Below, piece after piece: positions 1-6,084 of a DNA stretch of 8,851 bases. Below the pieces are notes generated by a model. That model did not search any database. It saw only the letters and a list, made by a program, of their open reading frames with translations, and had not been told where the DNA came from. Every line of letters starts with the position of its first letter. Position 1 is the stretch's first letter. Origin of the DNA: DATKDF01 sp035512795 (GTDB taxonomy: Bacteria; Acidobacteriota; Vicinamibacteria; Vicinamibacterales; SCN-69-37); assembly GCA_035512795.1 (NCBI GenBank), contig DATKDF010000180.1, positions 1-8,851 of the forward strand, written 5' to 3'. The position numbers and the translations under genes are program-made.

Positions 1-5
1 GCCGA

Positions 6-43
6 ATCTGTGGAAAACACCTCCGACCCCCTATATTACCGCC
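6..43 (+). promoter_or_regulatory. mutY promoter, probably leaderless
   Basis: A -10-like hexamer TATATT lies at 32-37, six bases before the GTG start at 44, so transcription would begin at or next to the start codon. No -35 resembling TTGACA is seen at 16-18 bp spacing. CCTCCGACCC lies at 20-29, two bases before the -10, and ATCTGTGGAA at 6-15. Both blocks recur at matching positions before the dehydrogenase-like gene at 6858, the second one inverted. No Shine-Dalgarno sequence precedes the GTG. Leaderless use is inferred from spacing. Confidence 0.55.
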
Positions 44-718
44 GTGACACTTCCACTCTCCCGGGAGCGACTCTGGTTCAGGCGCACCCTCCTCGGCTGG
101 TATCGCCGCCACGGCCGCGACCTCCCGTGGCGCCAGACGCGCGACCCCTACCGTGTCCTCGTTTCCGAAGTCATGCTCCAGCAGACCCAGGTCGACCGCG
201 TCCTGCCGAAATACCACGAGTGGCTCGGGCGCTACCCCACGTTCGAGGCGCTCGCCGGCGCGCGCCGCACCGACGTCGTCCGCACGTGGTACCCGCTCGG
301 CTACAACATCAGGCCGCGCCGCCTGCACGACATCGCACGCGAGACGGTCAGCCACTACAACGGACGGTTGCCCGAGAGTGAAGAGGCCCTGCTCGCCTTC
401 AAGGGCATCGGCGCCTACACGGCCGGCGCCGTCAGAAGCTTTGCCTTCGGCCAGCGCGCCGCCATCCTCGACACGAACGTGGCGCGCGTGCTCTTCCGGG
501 TGTTCGTGGGACGCGGCGACGCGCGAAGTCACGCGATGAAGCGGCGGCTCTGGGCCGTCTCGCGGGCGGTCCTGCCCCATCGCCACGTCTACGATTTCAA
601 CCAGGGGCTGATGGACTTTGGTGCAACGCTCTGCACGGCGCGCAAACCCGCCTGCCGGGCCTGCCCCTTGCGCGCCCGCTGCAAGTCCTACGCGCGGCTG
701 CACCGGCATGCCGGCTGA
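44..718 (+). CDS. mutY: A/G-specific adenine glycosylase, catalytic and Fe-S domains only
   Basis: A DNA repair glycosylase that removes adenine mispaired with 8-oxoguanine. The 224-residue protein has the SEVMLQQTQV motif with catalytic Glu42, a helix-hairpin-helix around residues 117-130 (KGIGAYTAG), catalytic Asp143 in LDTNVARV, and a [4Fe-4S] ligand set Cys197, Cys204, Cys207, Cys213 with the C-x6-C-x2-C-x5-C spacing of MutY/Nth. Tyr125 sits where endonuclease III has its lysine, which argues for a MutY-type monofunctional glycosylase. MutY proteins are usually about 350 residues; this one stops 11 residues after the last cluster cysteine and lacks the C-terminal MutT-like domain that reads 8-oxoguanine. 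The GTG start at 44 gives an N terminus collinear with known MutY and follows a -10-like box. It overlaps mutT by 11 bp. Family assignment is firm; specificity without the C-terminal domain is uncertain. Confidence 0.93.
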   Translation: MTLPLSRERLWFRRTLLGWYRRHGRDLPWRQTRDPYRVLVSEVMLQQTQVDRVLPKYHEWLGRYPTFEALAGARRTDVVRTWYPLGYNIRPRRLHDIARETVSHYNGRLPESEEALLAFKGIGAYTAGAVRSFAFGQRAAILDTNVARVLFRVFVGRGDARSHAMKRRLWAVSRAVLPHRHVYDFNQGLMDFGATLCTARKPACRACPLRARCKSYARLHRHAG

Positions 719-1121
719 CCGCCCGCTCATCGTCATTGCGGCCGTCGTCGAGCGCGAGGGCCGGTTCCTGCTGACCCGGCGGCTCACCGGCACGCACCTG
801 CCGGGCACGTGGGAGTTCCCCGGCGGCAAGCGTGAACCGGGCGAGTCGCATGCCGCGTGCCTGCGGCGCGAGCTTCAGGAGGAACTGGCGGTCGATGCCG
901 AGGTTGGCGACGAGATCTTCACCGTCGAGCACGCGTATCCCGAGCGGACGGTCCGCCTCCACTTCCATCGGTGCACGCTCGCCGGCGACCCCGTGCCGCA
1001 ACTGGGACAGGCCATGACGTGGGCGTCGCGTGCCGAGCTCGAACGGCTCGAGTTTCCCGACGCCGACCGGGATCTGGTCGCGCGCCTCGCCCGGGGCGAC
1101 TTCAGCCGGCCAGGCCGGTGA
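708..1121 (+). CDS. mutT: MutT-type Nudix hydrolase (8-oxo-dGTP diphosphatase)
   Basis: A 137-residue Nudix hydrolase expected to clear oxidised nucleotides such as 8-oxo-dGTP to the monophosphate. The Nudix box runs from Gly40 to Val62 with Glu46, Arg54-Glu55 and Glu58-Glu59 intact; only the late glycine is replaced (Ala61). WEFPGGK (35-41), the following LHF strand and FPDADRDLVARL near the end align with E. coli MutT. Asp120 falls where MutT has Asn119, which contacts the 8-oxo base; this alignment is by eye. ATG 708 is preferred to upstream in-frame codons because those would lie deep inside mutY and add a low-complexity tail. The 11-bp overlap with mutY in another frame suggests translational coupling, and no strong Shine-Dalgarno sequence is seen. 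It is a true hydrolase by motif, not a detached MutY C-terminal domain, which would have lost these glutamates. Confidence 0.9.
   Translation: MPADRPLIVIAAVVEREGRFLLTRRLTGTHLPGTWEFPGGKREPGESHAACLRRELQEELAVDAEVGDEIFTVEHAYPERTVRLHFHRCTLAGDPVPQLGQAMTWASRAELERLEFPDADRDLVARLARGDFSRPGR
1102..1121. repeat. Palindrome over the mutT/ygfZ convergent stops
   Basis: The two genes overlap tail to tail by 20 bp. The overlap begins with TCA (the ygfZ stop read on +) and ends with TGA (the mutT stop). Inside is CCGGCC-A-GGCCGG (1106-1118), a perfect inverted repeat around one base; with the stop triplets the arms extend to nine pairs with one bulged G. It could form a hairpin in either transcript. It has no T-run, so terminator function is unproven. 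Confidence 0.4.
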
Positions 1122-2100
1122 TTTCGGCGCCTGCCTCGCCGGCCGGCATGGCCACGTGACAACGCGCGCCGGCGGTGGCCTGGTCGCGCGCGACGTACCC
1201 CAGCGCGACGACGCGCCCGGCGGCCGGCGACCAGGCCGCGCTCGTGATGCGGCCGACGTCGGCGCCGTCACGCGCGATGGGCGTCCCGGGCGCCGGCACA
1301 TCCGTGCCGGCCGCCGAAGCGTCGAGCACGAGCTGCACGAGGCGGCGCGCCACTCGCCCGCCACCGCGGTGCAGCACCCGGATGATGACCTCCTGGCCGA
1401 CGTAGCACCCCTTGGTGGTGCTGATGGCGCGGTCGAGCAGGCCCGCCTCGAGCGGAATGGTGTCGGTCGTCATGTCGACGCCGAAGGCCGGGCGCCCGGC
1501 CTCGATCCGCAGCAGGTCGGCGAGGTCACGCGACACGGGCACCGCGCCGGCGCCGGTCAGTCGTGCGCTAGTCGCCTCCCGGTCGGCGGCGTCCACCCAG
1601 ACATCGAACATCGCCCGGGCCGACTCGTCCGATCGCACGATCCAGGCCCCGGCCCTGGCGGGCACCTGGTGAAGTGGCGCGAGCGCGTCGAGTAGCTGCG
1701 CGTCGAGATCGAAAGCGCGCGCGACCACCTCCGGTGCCGCCGTACCGGCCACGACCACGACGGCCGTGCCGGCCGTCACATCGGTCACGCGGACGTCCTC
1801 GCTGAAGATGAGTGCGTCGAGCCGGGCCGCCAGGGCAGCGGCTGTGCCCGGCGCGACGTCGGCCAGCACGGCGTCGCCGCGCATGAACAGGCGGGCATCG
1901 GCAATCATCCGGCCCTGCGGCGAGAGGAGCGCGGCATACAGACCGCGCCGCTCGTCCATCGCGGCCAGGTCGTTGGTCAGCAGGCTCTGCAGGAACGGCT
2001 GTGCGTCTGGCCCGTCGAACCGCAGGCGGCCGTGGTGGCTGCGATCGACCAGGCCGGCCGCGGTCTCGATGATGCGATACTCTGCTGTGATGTCGGGCAT
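1102..2100 (-). CDS. ygfZ: YgfZ/CAF17-family folate-binding Fe-S maintenance protein
   Basis: A 332-residue GcvT-fold protein. The family signature K-G-C-Y-x-G-Q-E is present at Lys230-Glu237 with conserved Cys232, which separates YgfZ from the glycine-cleavage T-protein. The N terminus (AGLVDRSHHGRLRF, then FLQSLLTND at 36-44) and the middle segment LRIEAGRPAFGVDM (197-210) also fit. In E. coli the protein binds tetrahydrofolate and is needed for full activity of some Fe-S enzymes, including the tRNA methylthiotransferase MiaB. It converges on and overlaps mutT, beside the Fe-S enzyme MutY. The ATG at 2100 lies inside the start of the oppositely directed hydrolase gene, overlapping it by 11 bp. 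Upstream extension is possible in frame but runs antisense to the hydrolase signal peptide and is not credible. No strong Shine-Dalgarno sequence is visible. Confidence 0.88.
   Translation of the reverse strand: MPDITAEYRIIETAAGLVDRSHHGRLRFDGPDAQPFLQSLLTNDLAAMDERRGLYAALLSPQGRMIADARLFMRGDAVLADVAPGTAAALAARLDALIFSEDVRVTDVTAGTAVVVVAGTAAPEVVARAFDLDAQLLDALAPLHQVPARAGAWIVRSDESARAMFDVWVDAADREATSARLTGAGAVPVSRDLADLLRIEAGRPAFGVDMTTDTIPLEAGLLDRAISTTKGCYVGQEVIIRVLHRGGGRVARRLVQLVLDASAAGTDVPAPGTPIARDGADVGRITSAAWSPAAGRVVALGYVARDQATAGARCHVAMPAGEAGAEITGLAG
2076..2089 (+). promoter_or_regulatory. -10 box for the hydrolase gene, inside ygfZ
   Basis: GATACT at 2076-2081 resembles TATAAT at the key second A and final T. 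It is followed by eight bases and then ATG at 2090, a spacing that would give a leaderless or nearly leaderless transcript. The box lies within the first codons of ygfZ on the other strand. No convincing -35 is seen. Confidence 0.4.
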
Positions 2101-3754
2101 GCGGGCTTCGATCCGCCATCTTAGCCTCGTCCTTCTCGCGGTCACAACGTTCGGTTCCGGTCCGGCGTGGGCACAGAGCGATCCCACACCGGGGTCGGCG
2201 ACGTTCGTCATCATCCAGAACGGCGTCCGCATCGGCACCGAACGGGTGACGGTGACGCGCACGACCGGCGGCTGGGTGATCTCGGCCACGGGCCAGCTGG
2301 CGGCGCCGTTCAACCTGCAGACCAACAAGTTCGAGCTGCGCTATGCGACCGACTGGCAGCCGCAGTCGCTCACGATCGACGCGCTCGTCAACAACCGGCC
2401 TTTGCAGCTCTCGACGATGTTCGGCCTGACGACGGCGACGAGCGAGTACGTCCAGGGCACCGAGAAGGGCTCGGGCACGCAGACGATCACCCCGCGCACG
2501 ATCGTGCTGCCGAACAATTTCTTTGCGGCCTACGAGGGGCTGGCCGCGCGCCTCGGCTCGACCGAGGCCGGCACGCGGCTGGCAATCTTCATTGCCCCGG
2601 GCGCCGAGGTTGGCGCGGTGGTCACGAGGGTCACGCCGCGCTTCCTGGCCACGCCCGACGGCGACATCAGCGTCCGGCAGTTCGACCTGTCGCTCGCCAC
2701 GACGGCCGGACCGCTTCAGGTCGAGGTCTGGGCCGACGCCAACCATCGGCTCGTACGCGTCTTCGTGCCCGCACTCGGCGTGGCAGCCATTCGCGACGAC
2801 CTGTCGACGGTGATGGCCCGGGAAGAGAAGGTCCGGAATCCCGGTGACGAGGACGCCTTCATTCCGGGCAACGGGTTCAGCTTTGCCGCCACGATCACCA
2901 GACCGACGACGGCGGTCGAACGGCCGCCAGTGGTCGTGCTGGTGCCGGGCGCCGGGCCCGAAGACCGCGACTACTCGGTGTTCGGCATTCCGCTCTTCGG
3001 CCAGCTCGCCGGGGCGCTTGCCGACGCGGGCTACTTCGTCGTGCGGTACGACAAGCGAGGCGTCGGCCAGAGCGGCGGACGGCCGGAAAGCGCCGGCGTG
3101 GCCGACTATGCCGACGACGTGAAACGGATCGTGCAGTGGGTACGGCGGCGCGACGACGTGGACCGCGACCGCATCGCCGTCGTCGCGCACGGCGAAGGCG
3201 CGGCGGTGGCGCTCACAGCGGCCGACATCGAGGGCCGCATCAAGGCGGTGGCCCTCATCGGCGCGACGGCCAGCACCGGCTACCAGGCCACGCTCGCCCG
3301 GCAGGCACGTGAACTCGCGCGCAGCACGGCCAGCGACGTCGACAAGCAGGAACTGCGCGCGATCCAGCAACGCATGGTTGACGCGGCGATGACGGGGACA
3401 GGCTGGGAAGCCGTGCCGGCCGAGCTCCGCCGCCAGAGTGACACGATGTGGTTCCGCACCTGGCTGCGGTTCGATCCGGCCCGAGCCCTCGATCGGATCG
3501 GTCAGCCGATCCTCATCCTGCACGGCACGCTCGACCGCGAAGTGGCGGTCGAAGAGGCGACGCGGCTCGAGGAACTGGCGCTCCGGAAGAAGAACCGGCG
3601 GGTGCAGAAGGCCCTCGTGACCGGCGCCAACCACCTGCTGGCACCGGCCACGACGGGCGAGGTCGACGAGTACGCGTCGCTCGGTTCGGCCGGCCTGTCG
3701 CCCGGGGCCGTCGCGGCCCTGGTCGCCTGGCTCGGCACGGCGTTCGCGCGGTGA
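2090..3754 (+). CDS. Secreted alpha/beta-hydrolase-fold protein lacking the nucleophile serine
   Basis: A 554-residue protein with a signal peptide (hydrophobic core about residues 11-22, likely cut after AWA at 26-28), then a beta-rich N-terminal region (about 37-250) I cannot name, then an alpha/beta-hydrolase domain (about 280-550). The hydrolase part has VVVLVPGAGPEDRD (281-294), DKRGVGQSGG (321-330), HGTLD with acid Asp482, and GANHLL with His515. The nucleophile elbow reads A-H-G-E-G (366-370): Gly368 (GGC, 3191-3193) replaces the serine of the G-x-S-x-G elbow typical of this family. No other G-x-S-x-G is present. It may be a non-catalytic, binding or structural member, or use another chemistry. 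In-frame starts exist at GTG 2087, ATG 2090 and ATG 2099; all give a plausible signal peptide. It is followed after 10 bp by the FHA gene. Confidence 0.85.
   Translation: MSGMRASIRHLSLVLLAVTTFGSGPAWAQSDPTPGSATFVIIQNGVRIGTERVTVTRTTGGWVISATGQLAAPFNLQTNKFELRYATDWQPQSLTIDALVNNRPLQLSTMFGLTTATSEYVQGTEKGSGTQTITPRTIVLPNNFFAAYEGLAARLGSTEAGTRLAIFIAPGAEVGAVVTRVTPRFLATPDGDISVRQFDLSLATTAGPLQVEVWADANHRLVRVFVPALGVAAIRDDLSTVMAREEKVRNPGDEDAFIPGNGFSFAATITRPTTAVERPPVVVLVPGAGPEDRDYSVFGIPLFGQLAGALADAGYFVVRYDKRGVGQSGGRPESAGVADYADDVKRIVQWVRRRDDVDRDRIAVVAHGEGAAVALTAADIEGRIKAVALIGATASTGYQATLARQARELARSTASDVDKQELRAIQQRMVDAAMTGTGWEAVPAELRRQSDTMWFRTWLRFDPARALDRIGQPILILHGTLDREVAVEEATRLEELALRKKNRRVQKALVTGANHLLAPATTGEVDEYASLGSAGLSPGAVAALVAWLGTAFAR
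2118..2147 (-). promoter_or_regulatory. Candidate ygfZ promoter inside the hydrolase gene
   Basis: Read on the minus strand, TTGTGA (2147-2142) and TAAGAT (2123-2118) stand 18 bp apart, a fair match to -35 and -10 boxes. The predicted start of transcription leaves roughly 10 bases before the ygfZ ATG at 2100. The site lies within the signal-peptide codons of the hydrolase gene. Matches are partial, so this is a candidate only. Confidence 0.35.
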
Positions 3755-3755
3755 C

Positions 3756-3761
3756 GGAGGA
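3756..3761 (+). promoter_or_regulatory. Ribosome binding site of the FHA gene
   Basis: GGAGGA lies directly after the hydrolase stop and three bases before GTG 3765. It is one of only two clear Shine-Dalgarno sequences in the window, and it fixes GTG 3765 as the start of the FHA gene. Confidence 0.65.
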
Positions 3762-3764
3762 GAC

Positions 3765-4061
3765 GTGGCCGGCTGGATCCTGACGAGCGGCGACGAGCCG
3801 CCCGTGGTGATGCGCCTGACGCCCGGCACCATGAAGACAGTGGGCCGGACCTCCCGCGCCGATTTCATCCTCGATGCCACCCTCGTGTCGCGCGTCCACT
3901 GCCGGCTCTCGGCCGAACCGTCCGACCAGCTCGTCGTCGAGGACCTCGACAGCACCAACGGGACACACGTCAACGGCGTGCGCGTCGATCGCGCCGTCCT
4001 GCGCACGGGCGACGTGGTCCGGATCGGCCGCGTGGACTTCCGGGTGGCACAGGCCGAGTAG
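3765..4061 (+). CDS. Stand-alone FHA (phosphothreonine-binding) domain protein
   Basis: A 98-residue protein that is almost entirely one forkhead-associated domain. The conserved set is complete: Gly27-Arg28, then Ser42-Arg43-x-His45, then DSTNGTHVNG (62-71) with Ser63, Asn65, Gly66 and Asn70-Gly71. These residues form the phosphothreonine-binding loops of the family, so it should bind a phosphorylated partner, usually a substrate of a Hanks-type Ser/Thr kinase; no such kinase is in the window. There is no signal peptide or membrane segment, so it is predicted cytoplasmic, unlike the secreted protein encoded just upstream. The gene starts 10 bp after the hydrolase stop with its own GGAGGA site, and the two probably form an operon. 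Its stop codon lies in a small palindrome shared with the convergent hydrolase gene that follows. Confidence 0.9.
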   Translation: MAGWILTSGDEPPVVMRLTPGTMKTVGRTSRADFILDATLVSRVHCRLSAEPSDQLVVEDLDSTNGTHVNGVRVDRAVLRTGDVVRIGRVDFRVAQAE

Positions 4062-4071
4062 CGCGACGCTA
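4059..4071. repeat. Small palindrome joining two convergent stop codons
   Basis: TAGCG (4059-4063) and CGCTA (4067-4071) are perfect inverted arms around CGA. The left arm begins with the FHA stop TAG, and the right arm is the reverse complement of the stop TAG of the minus-strand gene. With a five-base-pair stem and no T-run it is at best a weak terminator. Confidence 0.35.
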
Positions 4072-4713
4072 CCCGGGCGCCAGAAACGGATTGGTGCGTC
4101 GTTCGGCGCCGATGGTGGTCTCGGGGCCGTGGCCCGAATGGACGGGGGCCGAATCGGGAAACGCGAGCAGGACCTCCCGAATCGATCGCATCAAGGTCTC
4201 GTAGTCGCCCCCGGGCAGGTCGGTTCGCCCGATCGACCCCGCAAACAGCGTGTCGCCGACAAACAGCGCGCGGTCGCGGGTGCCAGCCGGGCCAATCGCC
4301 AGGCACACGCCGCCCGGGCAATGCCCCGGCGTGTGGAGCACGTCGACCACGAGATCGCCGAAGGTGAACGGCACGCCCGGCTCGAAGAAATGGTCCGGCG
4401 GGGGCGGGGCCGCCACCGCCAGGCCGAACATCCGGCCCTGCGCTTCGGCGCCGTTGTACAGGAACAGGTCGTCGCGATGGAGCCAGACGGGCGCGCCGAG
4501 TTCCGTCTTCGCCCGGGCCACGCCGCTCACGTGATCGAGGTGGGCGTGGGTCAGCAGGATCGCGACGACGTCGATGCGCTCGCGCGAGACGATGCCGAGC
4601 AGGTCGCCGACCTCGTCGCCCGGGTCGATGAGGATGCCGTCGGGCGTGGCGTCACACGCGACGACGTAGCCGTTTTTCATGAATGGCGGGGCGGCCGCCT
4701 CGAAGATGCGCAC
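4069..4713 (-). CDS. Metallo-beta-lactamase-fold hydrolase, glyoxalase II-like
   Basis: A 214-residue binuclear metallo-hydrolase of the MBL superfamily. All expected metal ligands are visible: THAHLDH with His56, His58, Asp60 and His61; HTPGH with His131; GDTLF with Asp154; and HSGHG with His195. The segment GDTLFAGSIGRTDLPGGD (153-170) and the terminal NPFL (208-211) are typical of the short glyoxalase II-like/YcbL group, which hydrolyse thioesters or related substrates in the cytoplasm. The C-terminal substrate domain of classical glyoxalase II is absent, so the true substrate is open. The start is GTG 4713, 16 bp from the divergent receiver gene, and no Shine-Dalgarno sequence is seen. 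It converges on the FHA gene with 7 bp between stop codons. Confidence 0.88.
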   Translation of the reverse strand: MRIFEAAAPPFMKNGYVVACDATPDGILIDPGDEVGDLLGIVSRERIDVVAILLTHAHLDHVSGVARAKTELGAPVWLHRDDLFLYNGAEAQGRMFGLAVAAPPPPDHFFEPGVPFTFGDLVVDVLHTPGHCPGGVCLAIGPAGTRDRALFVGDTLFAGSIGRTDLPGGDYETLMRSIREVLLAFPDSAPVHSGHGPETTIGAERRTNPFLAPG

Positions 4714-4729
4714 GCGTTATCATTCTGGC
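4714..4729. promoter_or_regulatory. 16-bp divergent promoter with one shared AT island
   Basis: The whole gap between two divergent starts is 16 bp. On + it carries TATCAT (4718-4723; five of six bases match TATAAT), six bases before ATG 4730. On - the same island reads AATGATAAC, so AATGAT (4724-4719) stands five bases before GTG 4713. One octamer, TTATCATT, can therefore provide a -10 box in both directions, and both transcripts would be leaderless. The rest of the surroundings is GC-rich. Confidence 0.5.
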
Positions 4730-5089
4730 ATGGTGCTCGCTGTCGTGGACGACCTCCTCTTTGCGTCACGGATCCGGTCAGCGGCCGAACACGCCGGTGC
4801 CGCGATCGCCTTCGTCCGGTCGCGTGGTGACGTCGTGCCGCGGATGGAGGCGTCGCCGCCGGCGCTCGTCATCCTGGATCTCGACCGCGACGCGCTCGAT
4901 CCGATCGGCCTGATTCGCGAGATTCGCGGTCACGCCAGCCTGGCGTCGACGCGTATCGTCGCCTTCGTCCGGCACACCAACGGCGAGCGGATCGCCGAAG
5001 CGCGCGTGGCCGGCATCAATCAAGTGCTGGCGCGGTCGGCGTTCTTCCCCGCGCTCGGCCAGATGCTGGCGGCGCCCGCGGCATCGTGA
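4730..5089 (+). CDS. Degenerate single-domain response-regulator receiver
   Basis: A 119-residue CheY-like fold. The acidic pair Asp7-Asp8 follows the first strand (MVLAVVDD), and Asp50 in LVILDLD fits the phospho-acceptor. The switch residues are altered: where receivers have Thr/Ser after the fourth strand there is Arg81 (AFVRH), and where the invariant Lys follows the fifth strand there is Arg102 (VLARSAF). It may signal without normal phosphorylation or act as a docking protein; no output domain and no histidine kinase are present. ATG 4730 is chosen because it gives a standard receiver N terminus and follows a -10-like box by six bases; a longer frame from 4679 would run into the minus-strand gene. 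Its stop overlaps the GTG of the dehydratase by 4 bp, so the two are likely translated together. Confidence 0.75.
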   Translation: MVLAVVDDLLFASRIRSAAEHAGAAIAFVRSRGDVVPRMEASPPALVILDLDRDALDPIGLIREIRGHASLASTRIVAFVRHTNGERIAEARVAGINQVLARSAFFPALGQMLAAPAAS

Positions 5090-6051
5090 CCCGGCCGTCC
5101 CTGGCTGACGTCAGACGGGCGCGCGAGCGCATCGCCGGCCTCGTCTGGTCCACGCCGTTCGTGCCGTCGCGACGACTGTCGGAGGCGACCGGCGCCGACG
5201 TGTATCTGAAACTCGAGACCGTGCAGGCGACCGGGTCGTTCAAGATGCGCGGCGCGGCCAACGCCCTGCTGCGGCTTCGCGAGTCGAACTTCGACGGCGT
5301 CGCCGTCACCGCATCGGCCGGCAACCACGGGCTGGCGCTCGCGACCGCGGCGCACCGTCTCGGCCTGCGCATCCGCGTCCACCTGCCGCGCACGGCGCCA
5401 CTGGCCAAGCGGCAGGCCCTGGCCGGCCTCGGCGCCGACGCGATCGAGGCCGCGAGCTATGACGAGGCCGAAGCGCGTGCGCACGACGACGCGCGGCAGG
5501 CCGGCTGCCGGTACGTGTCGCCGTACAACGACGAAGACATCATCGCCGGCGCGGGAACCACGGCGCTCGAGATGTTCGAGGCTCACCCGCGGCTCGACGT
5601 CCTCGTCGTGCCGGTCGGCGGCGGCGGGCTCCTCGCGGGCGCGGCGATCGTCGCGCGCGCGATGGGCCAGTCGCGCGTGACCATCATCGGCAGTGAGGCG
5701 ACCGCGTCGCCCGTCTTCACGAGCGCGCTGGCGGCCGGACGGCCGGTGACCGTGACGGTCCACGAGACGCTGGCCGACGGCCTGGCCGGCAATATGGATG
5801 CCGACAACATGGCGTTTCCGATTATCCGCGACCTGGTCGATCAGGTGGTGACGATTGATGAGGACGCGATCGCGCGAGCGATGCGCGCGCTCGTGCTCGG
5901 CGACCGGCTCGTGGCCGAAGGCGCGTCGGCGACGGCCATCGCAGCACTCGAGCAGCTCGACCTTGCGGGCCGGCGGGTTGGCGTGATCCTGTCGGGGCGG
6001 AACGTAGACGCGGCCGTCATCGAGCGCGTCATTGGACTCCCGGCGTCCTGA
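5086..6051 (+). CDS. Threonine/serine dehydratase (PLP fold type II), without ACT domain
   Basis: A 321-residue PLP enzyme of the threonine ammonia-lyase/serine racemase group, which converts L-threonine to 2-oxobutanoate and ammonia or acts on serine. Lys53 in GSFKMRGA is the expected PLP Schiff-base lysine; SAGNHG (77-82) and the tetraglycine GGGGL (178-182) bind the cofactor; EGAS (278-281) matches the family. The usual S-G-G-N near the C terminus is S-G-R-N here (303-306, with Arg305). There is no C-terminal ACT domain, so isoleucine feedback as in biosynthetic IlvA is unlikely; length fits catabolic TdcB-type enzymes or serine racemase. The GTG start overlaps the receiver stop (GTGA, 5086-5089), pointing to translational coupling. 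The stop codon lies at the edge of a tandem 11-bp repeat and hairpin. Confidence 0.87.
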   Translation: MTRPSLADVRRARERIAGLVWSTPFVPSRRLSEATGADVYLKLETVQATGSFKMRGAANALLRLRESNFDGVAVTASAGNHGLALATAAHRLGLRIRVHLPRTAPLAKRQALAGLGADAIEAASYDEAEARAHDDARQAGCRYVSPYNDEDIIAGAGTTALEMFEAHPRLDVLVVPVGGGGLLAGAAIVARAMGQSRVTIIGSEATASPVFTSALAAGRPVTVTVHETLADGLAGNMDADNMAFPIIRDLVDQVVTIDEDAIARAMRALVLGDRLVAEGASATAIAALEQLDLAGRRVGVILSGRNVDAAVIERVIGLPAS

Positions 6052-6071
6052 CCGAAGACGGACCGAAGACG
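6050..6071 (+). repeat. Two tandem copies of GACCGAAGACG
   Basis: GACCGAAGACG occurs at 6050-6060 and again at 6061-6071 without a gap. The first copy contains the last two bases of the dehydratase stop TGA, and the second supplies the left arm of the hairpin that follows. It looks like a small local duplication. Confidence 0.8.
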
Positions 6072-6084
6072 CCGGGGGTCTTTC
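6065..6084. terminator. Hairpin between convergent dehydratase and SDR genes
   Basis: AAGAC (6066-6070) pairs with GTCTT (6078-6082), with a possible G-U pair outside, around GCCGGGG. It occupies the 31-bp gap between two convergent stops. The 19 bases 6066-6084 recur exactly at 8803-8821, which marks a dispersed element. The stem is short and the T-run only three bases, so termination is plausible rather than certain. Confidence 0.45.

Noticed and set aside
9..17. Replication origin at the DnaA-box-like sequence
   Set aside because: A single box, no cluster, no AT-rich unwinding region and no dnaA or dnaN nearby.
618..707. Extended MutT start inside mutY
   Set aside because: It would add 30 low-complexity residues read from the mutY Fe-S region in another frame; ATG 708 gives a normal MutT N terminus.
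708..1121. MutT gene as a frameshifted MutY C-terminal domain (broken mutY)
   Set aside because: The Nudix catalytic residues are intact, which MutY C-terminal domains lack, and the MutT N terminus is complete.
1766..2089. Longer N terminus for the hydrolase
   Set aside because: It is antisense to ygfZ, and the signal peptide begins properly at 2090 or 2099.
1568..4321. A 917-codon open frame on the minus strand
   Set aside because: It is antisense to the hydrolase and FHA genes and out of frame with ygfZ and the MBL gene; the product is Arg/Pro/Gly-rich low-complexity sequence typical of shadow frames in GC-rich DNA.
4679..4729. Longer start for the receiver gene
   Set aside because: It would overlap the MBL gene start and place the promoter inside the reading frame; the receiver fold begins at MVLAVVDD.
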